Below are positions 49,844 through 62,104 of a stretch of DNA of 64,000 nucleotides, in pieces. The position numbers and the translations under genes were made by a program. The notes under the pieces were generated by a model. That model had not been told where the DNA came from, ran no database searches, and worked only from the letters and a program-made list of their open reading frames with translations. The stretch's first letter is position 1, and every line of letters begins with the position of its first letter. This DNA is from Hymenolepis diminuta (lineage: Eukaryota > Platyhelminthes > Cestoda > Cyclophyllidea > Hymenolepididae). The stretch spans positions 1,057,514 to 1,121,513 of the forward strand of contig CAADRB010000019.1 in assembly GCA_900708905.1 (NCBI GenBank). The letters are read 5' to 3'.

Positions 49844-50509
49844 CTAACAGAACATCAAAATATCATTTATAATTATCCTCACTGTTTTGTTTTGGAAAAA
49901 GTCAAAAACACGATTTTGCTTATTTTTCATGCTTTCTGTTTGGTGAGTTAGATGCAGTCCCAGTAGATTTGTTTTAGTAATGTCTGAGGAATACACCAGA
50001 GTTGTTTCTCCTAACTGAAAAAGTTTGTTGACAAATTTAACACCGTCTGATTTAATGTAAATTACACCATTTACTACGTAATGCCATATTCTGACTCCTT
50101 TTGTCAAAATTCAAACGCACAACGGGATTTGCATTTTGCAAACCGAAAGGATCAGTATCTTGCCTTAAAAGACGCTGGGGATTTTAGTTATTTTCCATCA
50201 TTTGCGTGTTTAATTTTATGTCTCTTCAGGTAATCTCAGTTTTTGGCCTTCTGTACAAATCTGATCTGACCGAATGAGCATCAGAGTTCATTTGAAATTT
50301 CAAATATCATTTACCAACTTTAACGGATATTCAAAATTTATTTTAATAGTCGAAATAGCGGACACAAAAATTGGTTCCTTTTATAGAAGAGTTTCAAGTC
50401 ATGACCCCACCTTTTGCTCATTGTGTTTTGTGAAAGGCCCACAAAGGCAAACAAAATCAATATCAGTATTATTTTCTATTTTCACTTCACATTGAATCTC
50501 TGTAGCCAT
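49844..50509 (-). pseudogene. Broken small protein gene, unrecognised family
   Basis: Starting at an ATG at 50509 the minus strand reads MATEIQCEVKIENNTDIDFV, then CLCGPFTKHNEQKVGS, then a stop. The same frame resumes with KEPIFVSAISTIKINFEYPL and KLVNDI, again between stops. After a frame change the stretch 50107-49844 reads GVRIWHYVVNGVIYIKSDGV, then KFVNKLFQLGETTLVYSSDI, ending MKNKQNRVFDFFQNKTVRII. The pieces alternate short hydrophobic strands and turns, as in a beta-rich protein of roughly 180-200 residues. No signal peptide or membrane segment is seen. A possible donor (EQK|GTGGGG) precedes the first stop, so an intron cannot be excluded, but the later stops and the frame change favour a pseudogene. 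Confidence 0.35.
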
Positions 50510-50519
50510 ATTTTTATTT

Positions 50520-52820
50520 GTTTCATTTGGTAAGTAGATATATCTTTTTTTCCAAATGCAATATTAACTTCTTTCACATTTATTATTGCTGCTAATCCGA
50601 AATTATCTTCCCTAGAACACTCCCATATTCGTTGACTGGCAGTCAAGGAAAGTCAAAGTAACCTTTAATAGATCACGACATTTGACGATTAATCTATTTG
50701 AAATAAATAATACTGTCTTCATGAATGAAATATTTATTGAAAGATTCGTTGTCTATTCTGATAATTAGTCCTAAATATTAGTGGTCGATGAGACAAGATC
50801 AACTTTCACCTATAATACGTGAATAGAAAAAAATAATAAAAATAAACAAGGGCATGAATATAAAAGATGGTGCTGAAAGATCCACCCTTGGTGAATCAGT
50901 GCAACTTTTTATTCCACGTTATTGCATTCCTTTCCCTAAGAAAACCAATTTTCTGGTTATAAGAGGAAAAATTTTATTAACAAGAGGAAAGTAATAAATT
51001 CATTCATTTGTAAATAATAAATAGATAATAGTCAGAGGGAAGATCACATAAAAGAAATACAGTGAAAATAGGGAGAAATCTGAAGTCTGTAATCTCTACT
51101 TCTGTCGATATGGTTGACACGCCGGGTGCCACTTCATCAGCAAATTTAAAATAAGGTATTTGAAGAAAAGAATGGTCATTATAAATTACAAGATTATTTC
51201 CTTCTAAATAATGGCATTCGACTGGCGCTAGACGAATCTCATCATTCGATTCTAACCAGATTAATAAGGTATATATTTTCTCTTATTAAAACGCTGAACA
51301 GTTAAAATGTTTCAAATTGAATAATTCACTAAAAAACGGAGATGAGTGTCCCTATCCATGCTTTCCAGACTTGGGCCCATCTGCTGTGACCAAACTCACT
51401 TAATTAAGTTTCTATTCAAGTTCAACCGGTATGAGTGGCCGCTAAATTTCATTTGATTTATATATTTCAGACCTTTTATCTCTCTTGCTTACCTTTCATT
51501 TCCAAAATAGATATGCTAAATCACCAAATAATTTGAAATGATCCAGGTGCATATTCGAATAATCCTGAGGGGAAAAGCTAAGATTCTGCGATATCTGGAA
51601 TTTAGGACAAATAGATATTATTGTGCTTATCAGATTGTTCCATATTAACTTTCTCTACCGGTAAATAAAAAATAAAAATCGACTAATGGAAATGATCTGC
51701 AAAAACAACTTACATGATCATTTTCTACCAGAAAAAGTTTTGTTGAATTATAGGCAGCCTAGTTTCCGGAAGGCCGGCATGAGGCATTATACATATTTGC
51801 CTAATGCCTTTTAATATTACTTTGTAATTGAGTCAGGTATGCGCTAGTTGCTTGTATGTCAGTCAGTTACTCTGGTTTCGTTTAATATTGATAACGTTGT
51901 ATGAATTTTGCTTATTAACATATAAGAGGGTTACTCTCTGAAGATTGATATAACCACCTACAATTTAATAGAGTAATTAGGAAATGCTATATTTTAATAT
52001 TATAAAAATAAATAAAGCAGATCATAATAAAACCGCACCTCTAATGGCCATTTGTAGCTCGATGAAAATGTGGTGCATAAATAGCCGTATATTGATTAGT
52101 AACCTTTATAAAATGGTAACTTCCTCTTATTCAAAATGCCATAACTGCATTAACGAACCTTTCCGAAGGCACACGATTTGTGCGCCACCTCCTTGTTAAG
52201 AATTTAACTAGGTTGCAAGTAAATGTTTTTAATCACTAATGCTTAAGGAAAAGTTGGCATTTTGATGCTTTGAAATAAACAAATTTGAAGGAACAAAAAA
52301 TTACATTAATTAATTAAAAGATCATAGGGCAGGGCCTTTTCTCAGCAAATTTACTTATTTAAAACAATTTTAAATATCTAAAAGGATCACTTCTGATTGG
52401 GCCCCAGAGCATGATTTTATTGTTTATCAATAACTAATATAAAAAAACGCTGCAAAAATATAATAGTATTACATTAATTTTTAATTATCGAAAGTAAACG
52501 GAAATCATGCGTATCATTTCACCATCAAACGGGCTTTTTAATAACCGTGATAAGATTACTGGTCACAACAAAAAATTTTTACCTTCACCTTAATAGTATC
52601 TCACGTCTTGCCGGCTCTCGCAGTTTCTCACTTTGATGAAGATAAAGGACACATAAAGTTTGATGCTTTTGTATGAATGTTTATTCTACTCTTTCCGTCT
52701 TTCAAAATGCCCATTTATTAAATTTTCTAGCTCAAATTCTAATAACTGTTATGTTACTCAATTTCTTCACTGAAATAAAGTGATTTGTTTCTATCCTTTA
52801 GGGTTACAATTCGGGTCACT
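50520..52820. other. AT-rich DNA, no supported gene
   Basis: The open frame at 51984-52199 (plus) begins with a real ATG and ends HTICAPPPC, but it has no motif and no conserved partner. Nothing else stands out. Confidence 0.45.
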
Positions 52821-52829
52821 GAATGTGGA

Positions 52830-53045
52830 GTCAAAGGGGACGAAGGACCTACTTAAGACAGGACTTGAACGAAAGACAACGGAGAGAGGTAGAGGGGAAG
52901 CAAAAAGAAAGTATTAATAGATAAATCACTCGCTGTAGATAGAGACTGATTGGATGACATGACTATATGAGTTAGTCGTCAGAAGATTAAAACAAAAGCC
53001 AAAGCTGTGAAGGTGATTATAAAACGAGAGAAAAATAGTATAATT
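52830..53045 (+). repeat. Purine-rich dispersed repeat, copy 2
   Basis: This stretch is G/A-rich on the plus strand (CGGAGAGAGGTAGAGGGGAA, GAAGCAAAAAGAAAG). It shares the CATGACT.TA.GAGTT block (52958-52985) with the copy at 15.87 kb, at 21 of 28 bases. It is old and diverged, and its class is unknown. Confidence 0.35.
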
Positions 53046-53049
53046 ACAG

Positions 53050-56000
53050 CTAGACTTTTGTGGTTTCAGAATTGGCAACGATAGACTGAATTGTTTAAAT
53101 GTATTGTAAATAATCCAGTTAAAATTCAGACGAATTTCGAGGGATATCGTACTCTCAATACCATTGATTGATAAGCTGGGCTCTTGTGTATTGAAAATGG
53201 TTCGGTTAACGATTAGCCGCCTAAATTACCAAACTTAGATAACACTAAGGGACAGTCATATCTGTGACTGTAGATGTCACTGCGTGAGCTTATTATGTTA
53301 TAGAGAGTACGAAAAATTCTGACAAATCACTGTACCCGTCGAATATTTACGAGTTCGAATTTATGTCTTTGTATTCAACTTATGCTTGCAAAATTTTACC
53401 ATTTCCTGTCAATTTATTTCATAACGAAAGTATAAAGAAGAGTAGAATTTGACGCGAGTAGTGCAAGGCAAATCTTAAATTTTTAAATGTTGTGTCGAAA
53501 AATCGCCTCCTAGTAGATACAATATTTACACGAAGCGGCCATGGTCGCCCTTTTCATTAGTGATCTTTCACAGGCAAAATATCAATAAAATTCCAGGGAC
53601 AGTAAGAGAATTTCCCTCTTCAGCAAGTATAATACCTCTATTGCATTATCGGCTGTCAGGCAAAGGATAATTAATTTCTCAATTTAAATTTGCTGCTCAT
53701 CAAACACGTCGGAGGTGCAGTTATAGTAAGAGAAGTGACTAGCTGCACTGTTTCAATTAGGCTGATAAACTAGAAGGACTCCATAACATCATTGTTCTGC
53801 CCAAGATTAATGTTGAAAAATGTTTTTCTTAAGGGGAGATAAATTAGTGCGATGGTTTGGTGTAGATATGGCTCATTTAATCATACTTAACCGGCTTCAA
53901 ACCCTTTTATAAATTTTGTTTTTCTGCTCTATGTTGTTAACTACTCTGTTATCGCCATGGGGCATCACGAACTCAAATTATAAATATCCATAACATATTT
54001 AATTCATGAATACTTAGGTAACCTGACTAACCAGTTGGATATAATAGTCCTAATCAGGCCAATGATTTTCGTCTAGTAACAATAGATGATGTGATAATTC
54101 AAATAATTACTGAATTTGCGCATTATATATTTTATTTTGATTATGTCTTTCCCAATTAGGTGGGTATTATCGTTCAAGCTCACTACTCTGTAAAAACAGT
54201 TAACTTACCAAAGTCTTCTTTGACTGGGAAAAAATCGGATTCGCCCATTACTTTTAATATTTTATACTGATGGCAAAATTGCTTGAGTTTGATTATCAAC
54301 TAATATTTCAAATCATCACAAAAGTTTGAGATGAAAGCGGATTGGATAAAACGTATTTATCAATGTTATTAACCGTAACAATTACATTGGATAATTTATG
54401 CGTCCTACTTCAACAGCGCTAAAAGAGAAAATCGTAAATGTTTATTATTACAGTTGGTAGACACTATCCTTTAGTTACGAAAAATCACTTTAAAACGTGG
54501 AAGAAATAAGCAAGCCTATAGAAGTCTAATGTTGTATTAAAGGAAACTGGGAGGGATTTTCAATCGAGAAAGGTGAGAAGTAATTATATAATATTCATTA
54601 TATACTTTCAGGCTTAGCATGTAGAAACATAATCATTTCAACGTGCACATCAAGCAAGGTTAAAGTGATTGTCATTATATCGGCGTTAGGGCTACATGTA
54701 GTAGGGTAAACATTCAAGGAAGTAAAAAGGGGATGTTGTTAATGTTATATGTTAACACAGTTATCCTAACAACTGTCTTATTCTCCTTAGAGAGCGCCTA
54801 CTCGTGTTGTAGAAGCTGTTTGGAAATTTAAGGCTTTAAATGCTGTAAATCTAAACTTATATAAGCTAAATTGTCTTCAACTTTGCAGAGCGGAGTGCTG
54901 CCAGCACCGATTTTAACACATGTGGATTTTGAAATGCACTTCTTTTTCAAATATCACAAAATCGAACTGACCTATGAAATGAGAAAATGTAGATAAAGGA
55001 CTTTAGTAATGATGATCTGCATCCGGTGCAAAATTTTCAAATTCGTACAGAAACTATTATTTATTAGGACTCCATTTTGCAAATATTCTTAGGATGTAAA
55101 GGTCAAATAGACACCACCAAAAATTCAGTCTTATGGAAGTCTTCACTTATATATATTTATATAGGAATCTCCATACTTTAATGTTCTTTCCTAATGATAA
55201 ACTGGATATAATGGAGTATCTTTCATTTAAGTCTTTGCTTTGTAAAAAAATTGGTCAAGCACGCTATCTGTTAGGTAAACTCATTGCCTGAATTTAATTA
55301 TAACATTGACCGCATATAATTTATATCCGATAATCTCGTATCCGTTAATTTCTATTTAGTCAGACTCAACCGTACTTTTACAACCGCTTATTAATTAAAA
55401 GTTATGTTGTCATCTTACTGTGTATTTAATTTCTACACGTTCATTATGAGCATGGCCATTCCTTCGACTCAAACTCAGCAAAGAAAATACTCCCAAATGT
55501 AATTACAATTCACTCCGAGCAAAATATAGAGAGCTGTGCGATTGTACGCATCGCTGCAAGTCGCATTAATTTGTTCTTGACTGTAAAAAGATACGAGTAA
55601 ATTTTCATGGCTTGATCAACCACGGTATTAAATCAGCCACTGAAAAAGCCCTGGCGTCATATAGGTAAACTCACTCTTGAACCTTGGAGACGATGATGAA
55701 GTTTAAACAAATAGAACTATACCCCTTGTGAGAATATAAGCAACCTAATTCTCCAGAATTTACATTATTAGGACTTTTGTTGTTTTACATTCATTACCAA
55801 CATTTTACCACTCCCCTCCCTTTCATACCCCTTTTGAACTAGTCTAGTTTTTTCTCCATTCAGATGCTTTCAATTAAAATAATATCATTTTTATAAATTT
55901 TTTCTATAAGAATCCAAGACAACCGGACTATTTTTACTCAGTACTCTCTTTCGGCCTCATCGCTAGCACCGGATTCCAGCTCGATTTAATGCTATTCGAA

Positions 56001-57110
56001 TTTATATTTGCCCAAACGCCTATTTACTCAGCTATTAAACTCAATTAAAGAAGACGTCGAAAGAGACACACTCATTGCTCTATGAAAATTTTAAAGTTGG
56101 AAAATCCACTGTAGAACCATCACCATTGGTTTATTGATCCTTATAAATCTATCGTAAAGCAAATGGAATACTAACCCTTTTAAAACAAATATGGCTGAAA
56201 ATAATCAGAAATTACTGTCCGTCACTTAATACAGCGGTTAAAAATGAAATATCGGTTTGTACACTGTAATTATTACTAGAAGTATTATTTTTATAGGGAA
56301 ACGAAAGTAAATCAAGAGCTATAAGTGTGAATTAGAAGAAATGAATCAATGAAATAATTCACAAATACTGTGAATAAGAATTGCAAAGTGGTAGCCATGA
56401 TTTAAAAATGGAACACTACATTTCCTGCTACGTTACTGCAGAAATCTAGAGCAAAATTTAATCATCTACAAATGTTCCAACTTTAAAATTTTAAATTAAG
56501 CATTATTATAACATTATTCTTACTCACTTATCAACTAATATTTGTAATTATCTGATCATTGTTCAAGTTTTCTTTTAGTAACTTCTACGCTCACTGCTAT
56601 GTTAAGATCTAGTAAACTGCTTGACGTCACATAAATTCACTCCGATTTTACCACCTTCAAAAGAAGAAATGAATTAAAAAATCAAGATTGCTCATCAAAA
56701 TTAAACAGCCAGCCCAAAAGCGTTGCAGGTTGTGGAGAAGAATTTGCTCAGCACACTAGGTGGACGGGTTATAAACTCTAGAGAATGAGGCATTGAACTG
56801 TTCAGTAAGTGAATACTCCATATTCCGACTCCCAAAATTAAATGAAGTAACTTTTAATAATCTCTTTTAGTTCTCCTTCCATTACTCTTTATGAAATTCT
56901 ATTTACTCTATTTCTTTTGCTGTTTGGGAATTGAGAATGGTAGAATTTTTTTGCGAAACTGACATTATTATCTGGTTTATTTCAGTATTGCAGGCAAAAG
57001 AAGTTTTTACACTGACAAAAGGCAAATTTTACTAAAGTCAAATCATTACTTATGAATCAATAAAAGCGAAATCATGACGTTATATTGATTTAATTTTCCA
57101 TAAATATCTT
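53050..57110. other. Intergenic DNA upstream of the receptor gene
   Basis: I see no supported coding sequence. The nearest 50 bases to the receptor's first exon hold TGACGT (about 57076, a cAMP-response-element half site) and CATAAATATC (57099-57108, TATA-like). Confidence 0.4.
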
Positions 57111-57130
57111 TGCTTTTGGTGCATGCACAT
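57075..57130 (+). promoter_or_regulatory. Candidate promoter of the peptide receptor gene
   Basis: CATAAATATC at 57099-57108 could act as a TATA box for a start near 57130, and TGACGT lies about 25 bases further upstream. This fits the GC-richer exon-like stretch that begins at about 57120. No initiator match of the TCAGT type was seen at the expected spot. Confidence 0.3.
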
Positions 57131-57306
57131 AAAGCGCCCGGCTACTAGAGACTAACGAGAAACTTAATCCGGCCAATAAGGAAGAACCAGGGAAAGCCAA
57201 TCATGAAGCCGTAATTTCTTTGCACATTGATCTAAAAGGAATTCGCAAAGTCGGCGCTATTTAATAGATCTTCACGATTCTGCCCATGAGATTGTTAACA
57301 TCCAAG
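57120..57306 (+). other. 5' UTR exon of the peptide receptor gene
   Basis: This stretch is clearly richer in G+C than its flanks and ends ATCCAAG|GTAAAA, a good donor at 57307. A matching acceptor, CTTAAAATAG|A, ends at 57727, one base before the receptor's ATG, giving a 421-base first intron. The exon holds two short upstream ORFs. The second starts at ATG 57286 and, after splicing, would read MRLLTSKNG and stop just inside the main start region. The exon's 5' end is a guess. Confidence 0.5.
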
Positions 57307-57728
57307 GTAAAAATTAGTCTTTTTACAATTTTAAGCCCATATATTGTGTATTTTTTCCATAATTTCATCAAACAAAGATTCCTTCTAGTTTCATCAGTTA
57401 ACAAAAGGTAAAAAACTTATGAATATTCTCAAAATTTAAATATAATTTTATTTGATATTAACTTGCTATGCAGCAGTAATAAATAAACATTATATTTAAA
57501 TGTTGTATTATTTACCAAAGATAAAATATGTTACAAATAAAAAAATTTACTTCAAGCAAGTTAAAACTAATTTCCCTCCTATGTTATAGGTAGACCGAAA
57601 AGCAGATAAGTTAATTTATAACTAATTTATTAATTAAAAAATTATTAAAATCGAATTGATTAATAAATAATATGCCGTTAAATGATCCCTCTGTTTTACT
57701 ATTATAAATTTTTTTAACTTAAAATAGA

Positions 57729-60700
57729 ATGGGTGAAGAAAATCAGAATTTCACTGATGCCTCAGAACTTCTACCAGAGTGTGAAAAAATTCAAGGTTTG
57801 GTGGAATTTCACCGGATATACGGGACAATTCACATCTACCTAATGTTAATCTGGTGTCCCATTGGAATTATTTCGAACATTCTGAACATTATCGTTCTCA
57901 ATCAAAAACGGATGCGAACTTCAACCAATTTACTCCTTACTTGCCTGGCTGTTTCAGATGCGGTTCTAATGTCTCTCTACGTGATATTTATATCTTATTT
58001 TGTAATTGGCAGTAAAATGCGGTCCTGTCCTCATCCAATGGCAGTTTATCTTCTTGTATACGTTAATCTACAGAACATGTTACATATATTCTCTTGCGGA
58101 ATTATTATTACAGTCGCCGTTTTTCGACTACTGTACGCACGATGCATTCTCAAATGCCAACAGCTTTGTAGTATAAAACGTGCCAAAATTGCTGTTATAA
58201 TGGTTCTTCTAACATCTTGTTTTCTTACGATTCCATATATGATTTCACATCAGGTAGAATCGGCAAGTTCTGATCTTGGTCCTGGTGATTACGAACTGCG
58301 CGTGGTCCAAGACAGGAACTTAACGCAAATGTATACAATCAACTATGTGGATAATATAATGCTTCGAACGCTTGTTTACTGGTCCACGGCAATTTTCGTA
58401 AAGCTGGTTCCCTGTGTTTCCATGATTACTCTGTCTTCCCTTCTTGTAATGAGCATTCATCAACGAGCAAAATTACACCGACAATCTTTAGAGAAAAAGA
58501 AAAAGAAGGGAATACTGAATGGTAAAGAGGGACCAGCAACTGAGAATACGAATTTGGCGGCCATTAAAATTGAGAACGAATGCAGTGGAGTTGTTGGAAG
58601 TGCAATTGAACGGGCAAAACACATTGATCGTGCAAAGGAGAGGTCTCACAGCCGAGCAACGCACACCATGTTGGCAATTATGTTTATATATATCGTTACA
58701 TATCTACCTCAGGTAAGAGATTTCATAAAACTCAATCTCCAGCTATACGCAGATTAGTAAAAAAACAAAAATAAGTCTTCTGTCAATAAATATTTCATGG
58801 TAAATTTAATTAATCTTTTCACTAAAAGAATGATGGTTTACATAGTACATCTGTTAAACGTACAAATTAACAAGACTGGCATCATTAAATCATAACCTTT
58901 TTATCAAATATAAAAAAATTTGTTTAACAAACGCAGGTATTTAAATGATCGTAAAATCACCTTAATTCATTCATTCTTCATTAAATAAAGAATTTAAATA
59001 AAATTATCCATAACATAAATTTTGGCATATCATAGGAGGATAAAGGTTTCTGAATAGTGAGTTAGAATAGTAATGTTTCATAGGTCTCGTGTTGTGACCA
59101 ATACCATGAACGAAACCTTATATAATTGAATTATTTGAAGAAATTGAAAGTGTCGGCTCGCAGATAGGTGTGCAATCATTTTTACTTCGAGGTCAAAAAT
59201 TTATAATAATTAGTTTAAAATATTAACCAAAAAGAGTGGAGAATCATTTTTTAGTCTCAACATCGATAGCCAGCAGGCAGATAAACGCAGGTCGGGACTG
59301 GTATTTTAACTTTGTAATGGACATATCTAATATGCGAAATATATTTGAAATAAAAGTAATCTCTAAACCAATCTTCTGGGTTTGTTTTAACGATTAAATA
59401 AATAGAGTTCTCACCGATTAAGTCCGTGAGATAGAAAACGCAAAACCAAATTCCGATTTTATTGCCTTTGGTCATGGGGAATGGAGACAGATTCTTATCA
59501 ATTAGCGTGGGATGCTCTGCTAAATAGTCATTGCTTAAATATATTTGAGGGCATATAAGCTACAAATGACAGTTATCAACTATTCAAGTCTTAATCTTTT
59601 TATTAAGCTTATTCTAATTTCTTGTTTTGAAAAAAATGCTTAAAAAACGAAATAAAGCAAATATTGTAAAACAATAGATTTTATCCGAGTGAATGTTTAG
59701 ATAAATTATGTATAACATTTCAGTAACATTGTAAATTATTTTTGATAAACATATAATTATTGCATCTGGACGGACCTCTTTTCACTCAAATCTGAAACTT
59801 AAAACTAAGAATGCTTATAATGTCAAGCCAAAAATCGGTAGAAATCATGGGGATCAATAATATAAATTAGGTTTTTTTGTTAACTTATGCACCTGAAACA
59901 TTATAAGATATATCGCAAAATGAACCTTTATTTAAAATTAAGAAATTATATTAACAGATAGTTTGCAAACACGGTTGCATACTTTTAATAAATAGTGCAT
60001 CTTTTTATAATTTCATATACTTTTATTGCGAAGGGATTAAATGTCTTTAATAGGCAGTACTTTCACTCAAAAATATACGTAATAATCTATTAAGTTAAAT
60101 GAATAAAAAAAAACCATGTTAAATAAACACTAAAAATATACAGTATTTACTTTTATGCATTCAGAATAACATTTTACCTTATTATTTTAACTAAATTATT
60201 GAAATTTTATTACCACGTTCCTATAATATACTACCTACATTGGCAAATTCGCTTAAAAAATTTGTCATTTCGAAGTGAAAAGTATGACTTTAAACAAAAA
60301 GTTTGTAAGCATATTTTGCATTTGCTGGCAAAGCTGAACATTATTATATAAGCTCATATTTCTTATTTATTTTTGGACATTAAATAACGCAAAGGACCTA
60401 ATTATCAATTGATTGATCTTCTGTCTTAAGTTTTATATCATCTCATTATCCGCATTCCATGCGATGACATCACTTAGTTGCCCATGAAATATACCATTTA
60501 ATAACAGTAATGTTTTAGCAAATATTTATTGCCTTAATTTGACCCAATTTTGAAAAATGATTGAAAAATGTTGCATTAAGCAATTACAGCACATATGTAT
60601 TTTGATCAAATTATAGCCGCTCAAAAACACCAAAAAATCATAACAGATTGATAATACTTGTCCTTTTCGTTTGAGGCGGACAATTCTGTGTTTATTCAAA

Positions 60701-62104
60701 ATTTCAAATAGTCATTTTATACATAAAAGAAAGAAAATGCTGGTTTAATTTAGGTAAATAGGTTTGAATACACTTAATAAATGCGGCGCTTAGTAATATC
60801 AATATTTCAAAATGAGTAAATTGACCTACTAAAATTGGTAATTCATTTCTTCATAATATTTAATATTTATTTAACTTATCTTTTATTAAATACGGAGCAT
60901 AATGATATAATAATGAAAAATATTGCTTTTTACTGCATACCTAAACTTCTGTATAGCCATCAACTGAAAGATTCCTTAAGTTTATTTCTTATGTACTTTG
61001 CACATGGAGATATTGCCATCGGTTTGTTAAACAATTTTGTTTAACGATATTTAAATAAAAAATTATTTACAAATACTGAATCTATATCTGTTCTGCCTAT
61101 CATTAATCCAAAAACCACCAAAAAGTATCATAATTTTTAAATTTATTTCCCTTACTGTAAAACACTATTTAATCATTGAATACAGTAACGTTTGGTGTGA
61201 TTAAATTACGTCGAAATTAGCATGAGATTTTATTAACACAAAGTGATGTTAATTAGCATTTTACTGAGCAGCCTAAGAATTAAGAATTATCAATATTAAT
61301 TAAATATTAATTTAATTCAATTTGCATTCTAGCCCAGTAAAATAAATAAATTTCGATCACCACTTTGAGAGTGTAAATGCAGAAATCAAAAAAAGACATT
61401 TTTACCTATAGTTCTATTAAACAATGACCAAAAATTAAATAAGTATAATTTTTTTAGTCAATGTTTCCGCTTGCGTATTTGTCTTTATAGGATGATCTTG
61501 TTGGAATTTTAAACACACATTACTTTACTTTTCTTGCTTCGCGTATTTAAGTAATGTCTGCATCTCAATAAGAGTAGCATAAAAGTAAAGTTCATTTTAA
61601 GATAAAGATGAATTTACTTCCTATTACTTATGCGTTATAACTTATCATTAATTATACGACTTTAATAAGCGCTGCTATATATATATATATATATATATAT
61701 ATTAGTTTCCGATTGTTTAAGGTTGAATTTATTTAGCAAAATGCAATATCGATAAGCATCTATCTATTGCGTAAGCAAATTTTGTAACTGGCCAAAAGAT
61801 ACTTCATAAAAATATATCATTTTTTGTTATTTATTTCTTTATAACCACAACTTATTCATTGACTGTGTATTTACATTGACAGGCAATTCTCCTTCTTGTG
61901 AGTGGCTTTAGCGGATACTGTTTTTCTGAGACGGTATACGATCCACTCGGCGACTTCATGGATCTGCTTACTCTTCTGAGTTGTGGTCTGAATTTTGCTC
62001 TCTACTGTCTCACCTCGCAGCAATTTCGAACCACTTTCTTGCAACTTTTCTGTCCAACCAAATCATGGCGCAAAAATTTTCGTTCAAGGTTAACTTCCTG
62101 GTAG
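57729..62104 (+). CDS. Myosuppressin/FMRFamide-type neuropeptide GPCR (join 57729-58712, 61883-62104)
   Basis: A 401-residue rhodopsin-class receptor, expected to sit in the plasma membrane and signal to G proteins on binding an amidated peptide. Exon 1 (328 codons) ends TYLPQ|GTAAGA. The last exon starts after TTTACATTGACAG and both junctions are phase 0. The intron of 3,170 bases cuts TM6. Approximate segments: TM1 32-57 (ISNILN), TM2 67-92 (LAVSDA, Asp77), TM3 107-134, TM4 152-174, TM5 213-243, TM6 312-336, TM7 354-370. N-glycosylation sites lie at 7 (NFT) and 197 (NLT). TYLPQAIL in TM6, and NFALYCLTSQQFRTTF at the end of TM7, are the signature of the myosuppressin receptor (DMSR) family. 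The DRY position is FRL, TM4 has no Trp, and the second extracellular loop (about 175-212) has no Cys. The third inner loop is long and Lys-rich. The ligand is inferred from the family only. The frame running on to 58757 is intron read-through. Confidence 0.9.
58713..61882 (+). other. Intron 2 of the receptor gene
   Basis: GTAAGA at the start and TTTACATTGACAG at the end are good splice sites and join codons for TYLPQ and AILLLVSG without a frame change. The intron is AT-rich with an (AT)n run near its 3' end. Open frames at 59475-59257 (minus) and 60835-61044 (plus) show no conserved motif. No further exon was recognised inside it. Confidence 0.8.
61676..61702. repeat. (AT)n microsatellite in the receptor intron
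   Basis: About 13 alternating AT units, seen directly. They lie 180 bases upstream of the acceptor of the last exon, so length variation here is unlikely to touch the splice site. Confidence 0.9.

Noticed and set aside
50274..50495. Plus-strand 73-codon ORF
   Set aside because: It is antisense to the first part of the pseudogene at 50509-49844 and lacks an independent ATG start or motif.
58519..58716. Separate 65-codon plus-strand ORF inside the receptor exon
   Set aside because: It is an alternative-frame shadow of the third inner loop and TM6 of the receptor.
58713..58757. Extension of the receptor exon to a stop at 58757
   Set aside because: The codons after TYLPQ (VRDFIKLNLQ...) do not fit the family, while GTAAGA is a good donor and 61883 resumes the expected TM6 sequence in phase.
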